Shown in pieces: positions 9,040 through 17,359 of a DNA stretch of 64,000 nucleotides. A model generated the notes under the pieces. That model searched no databases, was not told the DNA's origin, and saw only the letters and a program-made list of their open reading frames with translations. Source of the stretch: Pirellulales bacterium (GTDB lineage Bacteria; Planctomycetota; Planctomycetia; Pirellulales; Lacipirellulaceae); contig JANQOF010000002.1 in the NCBI GenBank assembly GCA_028279215.1, forward strand, positions 1 through 64,000. Direction: 5' to 3'. Within the stretch, counting starts at the first letter, position 1, and the number at the start of each line of letters is the position of its first letter. A program made the position numbers and the translations under genes.

Positions 9040-9813
9040 ATGACGTTCCCAGAACTATTGCTATCCAATCTAGCGATTGTCGCCACGGTGTTCACTGCGC
9101 TGTGGTTGGTGAGTCTATGGGTTCGCGACGCGAGCATTGTCGACATTGCCTGGGGCCCCAGTTTCGTGGTCGTGTGCTGGGCCAGTTTGTTGTTGACCGG
9201 CCAGAGCAATCCGCAATCGGTGGCCATCGTTACCTTGGTGTCCATATGGGGGATCCGTTTGTGCGTTTACCTGGCCTGGCGGAATCTTGGCAAAGGCGAG
9301 GACTTTCGCTACCGTTCCATGCGCGACAAGCATGGTGCTTGGTTCTCAGCAATCAGTCTTTGCTCCGTATTCTTGCTGCAAGCCGGCATTGTTTGGGTGG
9401 TCTCGTTGCCCATTCAAGCGGGCGTTGCATTGAGCGGCGAGCTGTCGTGGCTCGCTTACCTGGGCATGCTGGTGTACGCCTTGGGATTAACCTTCGAGGC
9501 CGTTGGCGACTATCAGCTCGCAAGATTCAAAGCCGATCCGACGAATCGAGGTAGAGTAATGAACCAGGGTTTGTGGCGATATACCAGGCACCCGAACTAT
9601 TTTGGCGACTTCTTGGTGTGGTGGGGAATCTACTTGGTTGCGTGCGAACCCTCCACCTGGTGGTGGACGGTTGTCGGCCCGCTTATCATGTCGGCCCTAT
9701 TGATATGGGTGTCGGGAGTGCGCCACTTGGAGGGATCGCTGGCCAGCCGTATTAACGGATACAAGGCTTACGTCGAACGAACTAGCCCTTTCTTTCCCTT
9801 GCCACCAAAGTGA
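9040..9813 (+). CDS. DUF1295 integral membrane protein
   Basis: A 257-residue membrane protein with about six hydrophobic helices. It ends in the conserved GLWRYTRHPNYFGDF segment of DUF1295, a family related to steroid 5-alpha-reductase and isoprenylcysteine methyltransferase folds. Such proteins are repeatedly found next to CFA-type methyltransferases, DUF1365 and flavin amine-oxidase-like genes, and probably act on membrane lipids with a reduced cofactor, but the reaction is not established. ATG 9040 starts the first membrane helix; the frame remains open far upstream into the divergent gene, which is coincidental. It is first in the rightward set of lipid genes. Confidence 0.88.
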   Translation: MTFPELLLSNLAIVATVFTALWLVSLWVRDASIVDIAWGPSFVVVCWASLLLTGQSNPQSVAIVTLVSIWGIRLCVYLAWRNLGKGEDFRYRSMRDKHGAWFSAISLCSVFLLQAGIVWVVSLPIQAGVALSGELSWLAYLGMLVYALGLTFEAVGDYQLARFKADPTNRGRVMNQGLWRYTRHPNYFGDFLVWWGIYLVACEPSTWWWTVVGPLIMSALLIWVSGVRHLEGSLASRINGYKAYVERTSPFFPLPPK

Positions 9814-9853
9814 CGGTCGCCGAGGTCAAGTTCGGTGACCCGCTGTGACGGGC

Positions 9854-9882
9854 TTGGCATGTACTGATTGCCGTTGTATAGA
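9854..9882 (+). promoter_or_regulatory. Candidate promoter of the flavoprotein-DUF1365-cfa operon
   Basis: TTGGCA, 17 bp, TATAGA lies about 80 bp upstream of the flavoprotein start. The spacer holds TGTAC and TTGTAT, the kind of sequences MerR-type light regulators bind between -35 and -10 elements. The match to a sigma-70 promoter is good but was found by eye. Confidence 0.4.
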
Positions 9883-9961
9883 GTGTGGTACGATCGATCG
9901 GACCTCAGACGCCCTCACCTACTCTTGGCCTCGACTCTCAGCAATAAGAAGGAATAGTTCG

Positions 9962-11242
9962 TTGCGTATTGCTGTTGTCGGAGCGGGCGTCAGTGGATGC
10001 TTGGTAGCGAGATTGCTCTCATCGCGCCACGAGGTCGTGTTGTTCGAAGCGAACGACTACCCGGGTGGGCATGCAAATACAGTCGACGTTGCCATCGATG
10101 GACGTCGGATTCCGGTCGACACCGGTTTTATGGTATTTAATCATCGCAATTATCCAAATTTCTGTAGATTGCTCCACTTGCTTGAGGTGCCGTCGCAACC
10201 GAGCGACATGAGCTTCAGCGTGCATGACGAGAAGACGGGGCTAGAATACCAAGGTAGCTCGCTAAACGGTTTGTTCGCACAGCGCCGCAATTTTGCCCGT
10301 CCCCAGTTTCTGTCGATGCTTCGAGACATCGTGCGCTTCAACAAGATCGCGACAGCTGTTCTTAGAGATGGCGGACCATCGATTGATCAATCCGTCGAGC
10401 AGTTCTTAGCGAGTTGTCGGGTGGGCCGACGGTTTAGGGACATGTACTTCCTGCCAATGGCAGCTGCCATCTGGTCGTGTAGCACCGGCGACATTCGCGG
10501 CTTTCCGGCAAAGTTCATGCTCGGATTCTTCGCCAACCATGGCCTTCTACAATTGCGCGACCGGCCCCGCTGGAGAACCATCGTCGGCGGGGCTCGTACC
10601 TACCTCGAAGCGCTGCTGGAGCCGATTTCATGCGCTTTACGACTCGGCACTCGCATCGCGTCCGTGGCACGGTCGTCCGACGCAGTTGAAGTTTTGCCTG
10701 AGGATGGCGAAGAAGAGAGGTTCGACGAAGTAGTGTTCGCAACACATGCCGACCAAACACTCCAAATGCTTGCCGATGCTTCATCCGCCGAAAAGGGTGT
10801 TCTCGGGTCGTTCCCCTACAAGTCGAACGAAGCAGTCCTTCACACCGACCGGCGTTTGCTGCCGAAACGCCGCCGCACTTGGGCGAGTTGGAACTACCGT
10901 GTGACGGCCGACGCTTCCAATCTGGTAAACGTGACCTACGACTTGCGCCGACTACAACGGCTGCCATTGACTGGCCCGCTGCTGCTGACACTCAACAGTA
11001 CCGACAGTGTTGCAAGCTCTTCGATTATTCGCTCATTCAGGTATCGTCACCCCGCCTACGATGTGCAATCGATTGCCGCCCAGAATCGATATTCGGAGAT
11101 CGGCGGTGTACGGCGCACACACTACTGTGGCGCCTACTGGGGTTATGGGTTCCATGAGGACGGAGTCAACAGTGCCCTACGTGTTGCCGCCTCCTTCGGT
11201 ATAGGACTCGAGGAATGCAAAGTTGCTTTTATGCAGGCGTAG
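9962..11242 (+). CDS. NAD/FAD-binding flavin amine-oxidase-like protein
   Basis: A 426-residue flavoprotein. A Rossmann FAD motif VVGAGVSGCL starts at about residue 5, followed by FEANDYPGGHANT and the conserved VDTGFMVFNHRNYPN. It ends in YCGAYWGYGFHEDGVNSA, the FAD-contact motif of the family. These proteins are encoded beside DUF1365 and CFA-type enzymes in many bacteria and are thought to oxidise, desaturate or isomerise membrane acyl chains. The start is taken as TTG 9962, since the FAD motif begins four residues later and AAGGA lies 8 bases upstream; no ATG fits. The 3' end overlaps the DUF1365 gene by 28 bp, which suggests translational coupling. Confidence 0.88.
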   Translation: MRIAVVGAGVSGCLVARLLSSRHEVVLFEANDYPGGHANTVDVAIDGRRIPVDTGFMVFNHRNYPNFCRLLHLLEVPSQPSDMSFSVHDEKTGLEYQGSSLNGLFAQRRNFARPQFLSMLRDIVRFNKIATAVLRDGGPSIDQSVEQFLASCRVGRRFRDMYFLPMAAAIWSCSTGDIRGFPAKFMLGFFANHGLLQLRDRPRWRTIVGGARTYLEALLEPISCALRLGTRIASVARSSDAVEVLPEDGEEERFDEVVFATHADQTLQMLADASSAEKGVLGSFPYKSNEAVLHTDRRLLPKRRRTWASWNYRVTADASNLVNVTYDLRRLQRLPLTGPLLLTLNSTDSVASSSIIRSFRYRHPAYDVQSIAAQNRYSEIGGVRRTHYCGAYWGYGFHEDGVNSALRVAASFGIGLEECKVAFMQA

Positions 11243-12018
11243 TAACTCATCAGCGTGCGACTCCTGTACCGCACTACTTGCGTTACAAAGTCTCGATGGC
11301 ATACCTTGACCTCGACGAGACCGAAGTGCTCAAGAAGCGCGGGCGGTTGTCGCGTCGAAGATTCTCGTTAGGAACATTCGACGAGTCGGACCATGTGTTT
11401 GGCCAGCATGGCGCCATCAAGCAGGCACTACGCCAGTTCCTCGCCCGCAACCACGGGCTCCAACTTGAAGGTCCAGTGCGCCTGCTCACACAATTGCGTG
11501 TGCTGGGTCTGTATTTCAGCCCCCTCAATCTGTACTACTGCTTTGATTCGGATGGATCTAGGGTGGTTGCAGTTGTTGCGGAAGTGAGCAACACCCCATG
11601 GAACCAGCGGCACCACTACGTGTTATGCAGCGGAAACCAGATCGCAAATGCTGATAGACTTGAGTACTATCACCCAAAGCAATTCCACGTGTCGCCATTC
11701 ATGCCGATGGAGATGGCTTATAGTTGGCGGTTGAGTGTGCCGACGAAAGAACTGAGCGTTCGGATCGAGACTCAACGAGATGATCAGCCGATTATGACGG
11801 CGGCCATGGAATTGGAGCGGCTGGAGTTATCACCAGCCAACCTTCGTCGCCTCGCATTTCGCACTCCCGCGGCTCCTGTGCAAATCCTATCCGGAATTTA
11901 TTACCAGGCCTTCAAGCTTTGGTGGAAAAAATGTCCCTACTATCCTCACCCCAAGAGTCTCGCCACTCACAGCCCCAGCACGCTGGAAAAATCCACCATC
12001 GCGAACCGAACGCCATAG
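11215..12018 (+). CDS. DUF1365 family protein
   Basis: A 267-residue protein of the DUF1365 family. Recognisable parts are SCFYAGVVTHQR at the start, the HYLRYKV segment, the LLTQLRVLGLYFSPLNLYYCF core near residue 95, the EVSNTPWNQRHHYVL block, and KQFHVSPFMPM near residue 155. The function is not known biochemically. Members occur almost always between a flavin amine-oxidase-like gene and a CFA-type methyltransferase gene, as here. ATG 11215 lies inside the end of the upstream gene, and its own end overlaps the cyclopropane synthase by 88 bp, so the three are co-translated. Confidence 0.9.
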   Translation: MQSCFYAGVVTHQRATPVPHYLRYKVSMAYLDLDETEVLKKRGRLSRRRFSLGTFDESDHVFGQHGAIKQALRQFLARNHGLQLEGPVRLLTQLRVLGLYFSPLNLYYCFDSDGSRVVAVVAEVSNTPWNQRHHYVLCSGNQIANADRLEYYHPKQFHVSPFMPMEMAYSWRLSVPTKELSVRIETQRDDQPIMTAAMELERLELSPANLRRLAFRTPAAPVQILSGIYYQAFKLWWKKCPYYPHPKSLATHSPSTLEKSTIANRTP

Positions 12019-13256
12019 CAACAGTCGACGACCGGCATCGAATCGTCCCCAAGATCGCGAGTCTGGCCGACACAGCGTTTCGACGCTTGGTGTTGTCGAA
12101 GCTTGATGAGATCGACGAGGGGATTCTACTGTTCAGCGAGGGGACGTGCGGTCTACGTTTCGGGCGTTGCGCCGACGACGACCTACAGGGGCACGTTGTG
12201 GTGCGCGATAGGAGGTTCTATCGCATGACAGTCCTCGGAGGGGCGAACGGAGCCGCCGAAGCGTATCTCCGCGGGTATTGGACTACCCCCGACTTAACTG
12301 GCGTGTTGCAGGTGATGGCCAGAAACCTCGCGGCAGCTTCACGCTTGGGGAGATTTGCCACCCAATTGCTGCTTCCATTCACGTCGCTGGCGCGATGGTC
12401 GCAGCGTAACACCGTGCTTGGGAGCAAGCGGAACATTGCTGCCCACTATGATCTGAGCAATGACTTCTTCGGCCTCATGCTCGATCCGACGATGACTTAC
12501 TCGTGTGGAGTATTTCCTCACGCGAGTACGACTTTGCAGGAGGCTTCGCTTGAGAAGTACGATCGCATCTGTCGCAATTTGCAATTACGGCCCGATGACC
12601 GACTGCTGGAAATCGGAACCGGCTGGGGCGGGTTTGCCGAGTACGTCGCGCGCGAATATGGGTGTCACGTCACTACCACCACCATCTCCGATGCCCAGCA
12701 TGAATACGCCCACGACCGGTTCCGCAATGAAGGGATTTCGGACCGGATCACGTTACTACACAGAGACTATAGAGAACTTGCCGGTCAATATGACAAACTA
12801 GTGTCCATCGAAATGGTCGAAGCTGTGGGCGAGCGCTTTCTGCCACAGTTCTTCGCCAAGTGCTCAAAACTGTTGAAGCCGGACGGAATGATGGCCCTGC
12901 AGGCCATCACCATGCCCGATTACCGCTATGCCAGCTATCGCCGGAGCATCGACTTCATTCAGCAGTACATCTTCCCGGGCGGATTCTTGCCCAGCTTGGG
13001 AAAGATGGCTGCTTGCATCGGCGGCGATACCGACTTGCGCATCGCCCAATCAGAGGACTTCACCGCCGACTATGCGCGTACCCTTTCCGCATGGCGGGAC
13101 AACTTCGAAGCGAATCTCGGTCTAGTGCGCGAGTTGGGGTTCGACGACCGATTCGTTCGTATGTGGAGTTACTACCTTTCCTACTGCGAAGCTGGTTTTC
13201 TCGAGCGACAGGTGGCAGTCGGCCAGTACCTGCTTAGGAAACCAATGGCTAAATGA
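11931..13256 (+). CDS. cfa: Cyclopropane-fatty-acyl-phospholipid synthase
   Basis: A 441-residue CFA/mycolic acid cyclopropane synthase family enzyme that transfers a methylene from S-adenosylmethionine to double bonds of phospholipid acyl chains at the inner face of the membrane. The AHYDLSNDFF segment, the YSCGVF motif, the SAM site LLEIGTGWGGFAEYVA near residue 225, SIEMVEAVGE, and DFIQQYIFPGGFLPS are all in place. MWSYYLSYCEAGF near the end holds the conserved Tyr and Cys region. ATG 11931 is used, with an upstream TTG at 11919 as an alternative. It overlaps DUF1365 by 88 bp and converges on the CarH-like regulator 33 bp away. Confidence 0.93.
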   Translation: MSLLSSPQESRHSQPQHAGKIHHREPNAIATVDDRHRIVPKIASLADTAFRRLVLSKLDEIDEGILLFSEGTCGLRFGRCADDDLQGHVVVRDRRFYRMTVLGGANGAAEAYLRGYWTTPDLTGVLQVMARNLAAASRLGRFATQLLLPFTSLARWSQRNTVLGSKRNIAAHYDLSNDFFGLMLDPTMTYSCGVFPHASTTLQEASLEKYDRICRNLQLRPDDRLLEIGTGWGGFAEYVAREYGCHVTTTTISDAQHEYAHDRFRNEGISDRITLLHRDYRELAGQYDKLVSIEMVEAVGERFLPQFFAKCSKLLKPDGMMALQAITMPDYRYASYRRSIDFIQQYIFPGGFLPSLGKMAACIGGDTDLRIAQSEDFTADYARTLSAWRDNFEANLGLVRELGFDDRFVRMWSYYLSYCEAGFLERQVAVGQYLLRKPMAK

Positions 13257-13289
13257 AGAAGTGCGATTTTGGCAGATCCGTCTTGAATC

Positions 13290-14174
13290 TCACGGCACCG
13301 TTTCATTGCCGTCGGTTATCGCCGTGCGCAAAGTTGTTGCGAATGACTCCAAGTGCTGCATGTTGTCGCAATAGGCCGAATACTGCATCTGTTGCCGAAG
13401 CTCTTCATGCAGGGCCCTTCCGCCGACGACGATGCCTGTAGACGCGCCCACCTCTTCGTACAGACCACGGTAATCGCGAAGAAACGTGTTTTCGTCTTCC
13501 AAATAAGAACAGCTCAACCACAGCAGTTTTGGCCGCCGCTTCTTAACGGCATTAGCTAGCGACTCTAGTGGCAAGTTCATGCCCAGCGACGTCGCCGTCC
13601 AATGGCATTCGCTTAGCACGAGTTCTGCCATTTTGGTCCCGAGGGAGTAATAATCCCCTGTGGGCGTACCTCCAATTGCCAATGGACCTTCAACGTTCGT
13701 TGGCACGAACGTTAGGAGTTCGTCCAGTATACGGTCGAGGATCTCGCACCCGTGTCGTTCCTCAAACACTTCCGCTTCGCCACATGCCCAGGCGTCTCCG
13801 ATCTCGACGAAGGCCTGTGCGAACACTTCATCGCACATCCGACTCAGGCTGAACTCTGCAAGGTAAAGGTCGATCGCAATCTGTCGGCAGCGCAGCTCAT
13901 CACCACCAAGTAGGGCTTCGGTGAGCTGCCCCCGAGCCCGGTCGATCGCGAGGCGGCCTGTGCCACTGCTAGCCGGCAACCCCAACGCCTCTGGGTGCAC
14001 GAGCCTGTATTTGGTGCTCGAGAGAAACTGCATAATCGACGAAAGCGCAACGCGGCGATGGCCTCCTGCTGTGTATTCAGTTTCGATGACTCCTTTGTCG
14101 CACCATCGCTTCACAGACGACTCACTCACCCCAAGCCCCCGGGCGACCTGTTTGGGTGTGATTTTGCTTGCCAT
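13290..14174 (-). CDS. CarH/LitR-like MerR regulator lacking the B12 ligand His
   Basis: A 294-residue transcription regulator in two parts. An N-terminal MerR-type winged helix has the wing sequence TAGGHRRV at 36-42. It is followed by a four-helix bundle and a C-terminal Rossmann-like cobalamin-binding domain. CarH-type photoreceptors hold adenosylcobalamin with a Wx9EH motif and the His of DxHxxG. Here the first reads W129-x9-E139-R140-H141, and the second is DYYSLG with Tyr176 in place of His. The domain is therefore probably B12-independent or uses another ligand. Known relatives repress carotenoid, photolyase, cfa and sigma-factor genes in the dark. It converges with cfa and is divergent from a sigma factor. 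ATG 14174 starts the HTH. Confidence 0.85.
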   Translation of the reverse strand: MASKITPKQVARGLGVSESSVKRWCDKGVIETEYTAGGHRRVALSSIMQFLSSTKYRLVHPEALGLPASSGTGRLAIDRARGQLTEALLGGDELRCRQIAIDLYLAEFSLSRMCDEVFAQAFVEIGDAWACGEAEVFEERHGCEILDRILDELLTFVPTNVEGPLAIGGTPTGDYYSLGTKMAELVLSECHWTATSLGMNLPLESLANAVKKRRPKLLWLSCSYLEDENTFLRDYRGLYEEVGASTGIVVGGRALHEELRQQMQYSAYCDNMQHLESFATTLRTAITDGNETVP

Positions 14175-14366
14175 GATACTGCTGTGAATGTTTTGGACGA
14201 TTTCTAAACTACGTACGGATTGGAGCTGCGCGGTTAGAACACCACCACAACTATAGCCGTTTGCCGCCAACTGTACCTAAAATTTTCGGACCATGCATAT
14301 CTCATACTCGGTAAACCACAGTCTTTGGTGAATCTCGGTTTGTGAGCATTATGCCCGTTTTTTGGC

Positions 14367-14395
14367 TTGCCCCAGCGATCAAGTCGGGGTAGACT
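14367..14395 (+). promoter_or_regulatory. Candidate promoter of the sigma-factor gene
   Basis: TTGCCC, 17 bp, TAGACT lies about 43 bp upstream of the sigma-factor start, in the 263-bp space shared with the divergent CarH-like regulator. It is a plausible control point for that regulator. No clear operator palindrome was found. Confidence 0.3.
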
Positions 14396-14437
14396 TATTG
14401 AACGTTGTGAACGAATTTACCACGAGTGAGGTATCCC

Positions 14438-15364
14438 ATGGCCGGCTCCACTATAACTCGGGATCATCGATCTGTAGTCTCCGAGCATTCGCTCACCGAT
14501 CGCGTTGCGGCATTGCTGGAAAAAGAAATGTCGTTCATTGCAAACGAATCGTTCTCTCCGCGTACGACGATCAAGCCATGCAAAGAGTGGGAGGAATTGC
14601 GCCGACATGCGAAAGGGCGAAACGCGTCGGGTCGAACGGGGCGGATCGGTTCCGACGACCTCTTGACGCCCGAACAAGAGGTGAAGCTGTTCCTCCGAAT
14701 GAACTTCCTCAAGTTCCGCGTGACGGCAATCGCCCAGCGCCTTTCGGCTACTGCACCTAACGAAGAGAAGGTAGCACGCGCCGAAGCAATCATGGCAGAA
14801 GCCGAGGCGATTCGCAATCACCTGATCACTGCCAACATGCGGCTCGTTATGTCGATTGCGAAGAAGTATGCGACGCCGCAGCACCCGTTCGACGAGCTGG
14901 TGAGTGAAGGCACCGTTACGCTAATGCACGCGGTAGACAAGTTTGACGCTGATCGTGGATTCCGGTTTAGCACCTACGCCTATCGTTCAATCGTACGAAC
15001 CATTTATCGTTGCCTGATGGAAGCGCAGAAAGAACGGCAGCGTGTTTCATCAAGTGTGGAGGAGCCCGCCTTGGAAGAGGCCGACGAGACGAAGAGTTCC
15101 GTTGCAATTGACCAAGTGTGGCAAGACATTAGGGACCTCGCGTATTCGATGCTCGATCAGCTCGACCGTCGCGAGAGATTTATAATTCGTAGTCGTTACG
15201 CGCTGGGTTCTCATCGCAAGGCGCGCTCCTTCCAGTACCTGGCGAACAAACTTGGAATCTCTAAGGAGAGGGCCCGCCAGCTTGAATCGCGCGCGGTCAA
15301 AAAGCTACGGACGATCGCCGAAGGCTACGACCGGGACGAGCTATTTGGTGCGGCGTTGTCGTGA
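14438..15364 (+). CDS. Sigma-70 family RNA polymerase sigma factor
   Basis: A 308-residue sigma-70 family factor with regions 2 to 4. LITANMRLVMSIAKKYA begins region 2.1, followed by FDELVSEGTVTLMHAVDKFD and FRFSTYAYRSIVRTIYR (2.3-2.4, -10 recognition). Region 4 is FQYLANKLGISKERARQLE, the -35-binding HTH, near residue 275. A long N-terminal part lacks the region 1.2 of housekeeping RpoD, so this is an alternative factor, larger than the ECF class. ATG 14438 follows GAGGT; a GTG at 14426 is the alternative. It is divergent from the CarH-like regulator, an arrangement that recalls the litR-litS pair of streptomycetes, so light- or stress-induced transcription is a reasonable inference. Confidence 0.9.
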   Translation: MAGSTITRDHRSVVSEHSLTDRVAALLEKEMSFIANESFSPRTTIKPCKEWEELRRHAKGRNASGRTGRIGSDDLLTPEQEVKLFLRMNFLKFRVTAIAQRLSATAPNEEKVARAEAIMAEAEAIRNHLITANMRLVMSIAKKYATPQHPFDELVSEGTVTLMHAVDKFDADRGFRFSTYAYRSIVRTIYRCLMEAQKERQRVSSSVEEPALEEADETKSSVAIDQVWQDIRDLAYSMLDQLDRRERFIIRSRYALGSHRKARSFQYLANKLGISKERARQLESRAVKKLRTIAEGYDRDELFGAALS

Positions 15365-15448
15365 GTCTAGCGAGGCGTCGGTTGGTTTGAATTGCGGCCG
15401 TTGTGCTGGTAAACGTGGCCTTGTAGGCGATACTCGCCTAGGTGCTGG

Positions 15449-16798
15449 TTACAGCATCGGGATCTCGAACCCAGGTCTGGGCGTGCGTGCTGCCATGGTG
15501 GCGGCTTGCTCATCGCCCACGATTCGCTCGCTTTGCGGGTCCCATTTGACAACTCGGCCCAGCCGCGCTGCGATCGCGCTGAGGTGGCAAACGTTCATCG
15601 TTTGCACGTGAGAGTAGACGTCGGAAACCGGTAGGCCTCCTTCGCGGATGCAGCGATAGAAGTTGGCCTTATGCGCCTCGTGGGGTTTGCCGCGATAGAG
15701 CCGCTTGCGATCCTCGTCGTCGTAGGCGTCCTTGTCCCAGTGCTCTTCAATCGGGGTGCCGGTAATCTTGCCCCGGTTCACAAACAGCCGCCCTTTCTCA
15801 CCCTCAAACAGGATTCCGTTATCGCCACGGCTTGTCACATGCAGTTCGAAGCCATCGTCGAAGCGGTTAACTACGTTGAAGTCGTGCGACGTGTTGTAAG
15901 CATTGTCGATGGCCGGATAGCCGTCCTTGAACGGAACCGGATGCTTCGCGTCGGTACCGTCGATTTCAACCGGACCTGATCCGAGCTTGTCGAGCCCGAG
16001 CGCCCAGAGCGAGATGTCCACATGGTGCGCGCCCCAGTCGGTAAACTTGCCACCGGAGTATTCGTACCACCAGCGGAACTCGTAGTGGCAACGTCGGGTG
16101 ATGTAGTCGGTCAGCGGTGCCGGCCCCAACCACATGTACCAGTCGAGTTCAGCAGGCGGAATCTCGACGGGGAACGGCCCAGCTTTCGGGCCACCCTTAA
16201 TTCCAGCGGTGACCTTGTGGATCTTTCCCAGCAGGCCTTTCTGCACCATGTTGATCGCGCGGAGGAAGCGGCTACTGTCGCTACGTTGCTGAGTGCCAAT
16301 GAAGAACACAGGATCGGGGTTCTTCTGGCAGGCGTTGCGAATGAGCTGGTTCTCTTCCAGTGTAAGCGTGAGCGGCTTTTGACAGAAAACGTGCTTGCCC
16401 GCCTGAAGCGCCTCGACCGCGATCTTCACATGCCAGTGGTCGGGCGTGACGATGCTGACAACATCGATGTCGTCGCGCTCTAGGACTTTGCGGTAGTCTT
16501 CGTATGCATCGGCCTTGCCTTTGCCGATCTTTTCGTCGTGCTTTGCCGCCTGGGTACGATTCGTGTCGACGTCGCAAACCGCAACAATGTTGCCAAACTT
16601 CCCGTGATCCACGGCGTCGACGACACCCATGCTACCGACGCCAATGCAGCCGATCCCTGGACGGTCGTTGGCGGACTCGTTCGCGAACGTGGTCGGTGTC
16701 GATACGAAGTAAGGAACCGTGCTGGCCGCTACGGCCGTGCCGAGAAATGTGCGGCGGTTGGGAGACCCTGGTTGCGAGCGGGAGGTATTGGATTGCAT
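15449..16798 (-). CDS. Tat-exported Gfo/Idh/MocA family oxidoreductase
   Basis: A 449-residue NAD(P)-dependent sugar or inositol dehydrogenase-type protein. The N-terminus carries a twin-arginine signal (NRRTFLGTA near residue 14), so it is exported folded. The Rossmann motif IGCIGVGSMG follows near residue 50, with HVFCQKPLTLTLEEN (the EKP-like catalytic Lys loop, here QKP) and the C-terminal GGKFTDWGAHHVDISLWALG typical of planctomycete paralogues. Planctomycetes carry many of these and use them for complex sugars, but the substrate is unknown. It converges with the sigma factor and stands apart from the tRNA genes downstream in coordinate order. Confidence 0.92.
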   Translation of the reverse strand: MQSNTSRSQPGSPNRRTFLGTAVAASTVPYFVSTPTTFANESANDRPGIGCIGVGSMGVVDAVDHGKFGNIVAVCDVDTNRTQAAKHDEKIGKGKADAYEDYRKVLERDDIDVVSIVTPDHWHVKIAVEALQAGKHVFCQKPLTLTLEENQLIRNACQKNPDPVFFIGTQQRSDSSRFLRAINMVQKGLLGKIHKVTAGIKGGPKAGPFPVEIPPAELDWYMWLGPAPLTDYITRRCHYEFRWWYEYSGGKFTDWGAHHVDISLWALGLDKLGSGPVEIDGTDAKHPVPFKDGYPAIDNAYNTSHDFNVVNRFDDGFELHVTSRGDNGILFEGEKGRLFVNRGKITGTPIEEHWDKDAYDDEDRKRLYRGKPHEAHKANFYRCIREGGLPVSDVYSHVQTMNVCHLSAIAARLGRVVKWDPQSERIVGDEQAATMAARTPRPGFEIPML

Positions 16799-16991
16799 GC
16801 GTGGGCGCCTTGGTGCGGGCGAATGACAGATAACGTCGGGCGGGACTCTCGATTGTACCGCCGGTTTGCCTGGGACGCAAAATTATGCCGGCGTCTTGAA
16901 TTGGCTGCGCCCGATTCGGCTCGCCGAACCGCTGCACTTGTGGCGGACGGCCATGTACCACGAGGTGTCGTTTTACCCCTTGTTTTCTAAG

Positions 16992-17065
16992 TCGGGCCGA
17001 CAGGATTCGAACCTGCGACCTTTTGACCCCCAGTCAAACGCGCTACCAGACTGCGCCACGGCCCG
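16992..17065 (-). tRNA. tRNA-Pro (anticodon GGG)
   Basis: On the minus strand a full cloverleaf is seen: a 7-bp acceptor stem CGGGCCG/CGGCCCG, an anticodon stem TTTGA/TCAAA with loop CTGGGGG giving anticodon GGG, and a standard T arm GCAGGTTCGAATCCTGT. The discriminator base is A, and CCA is not encoded. The T arm is nearly identical to that of the divergent UGG tRNA. Confidence 0.95.
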
Positions 17066-17120
17066 AACTAGATGGCGCACGCTCCCGAACCTCGCGGGAG
17101 CCGCACCGTGTGATCCCTGA

Positions 17121-17149
17121 AGTATCGCATACCGGCGTGCAAGTGGCAA
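17121..17149 (-). promoter_or_regulatory. Candidate promoter of tRNA-Pro(GGG)
   Basis: Read on the minus strand: TTGCCA, 17 bp, GATACT, placed about 56 bp from the tRNA 5' end. A 7-bp hairpin (17081-17101) lies in the leader. Confidence 0.45.
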
Positions 17150-17223
17150 CGAGGGATCATTGTTGCTCGCGAACCCTGGCAATGCACAATGACTCCTTTT
17201 TATTCGAGCGAGTCGCACCTCAA

Positions 17224-17252
17224 TTGTCGGATCGAACGGCTCTTGTTACGAT
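17224..17252 (+). promoter_or_regulatory. Candidate promoter of tRNA-Pro(UGG)
   Basis: TTGTCG, 17 bp, TACGAT ends 13 bp before the tRNA 5' end, the expected distance for a tRNA transcript with a very short leader. Confidence 0.45.
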
Positions 17253-17265
17253 GGATCGACCAATT

Positions 17266-17340
17266 CGGGGCGTGGCGCAGCCTGGCTAGCGCGACTGCTT
17301 TGGGAGCAGTAGGTCGCAGGTTCGAATCCTGTCGCCCCGA
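17266..17340 (+). tRNA. tRNA-Pro (anticodon UGG)
   Basis: A full cloverleaf: acceptor CGGGGCG/CGCCCCG, anticodon stem ACTGC/GCAGT with loop TTTGGGA giving anticodon TGG, a standard T arm GCAGGTTCGAATCCTGT and discriminator A. CCA is not encoded. It is divergent from tRNA-Pro(GGG) and runs toward the 3' end of parB. Confidence 0.95.
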
Positions 17341-17359
17341 CTTTCTCTTTGGCTTCTTG

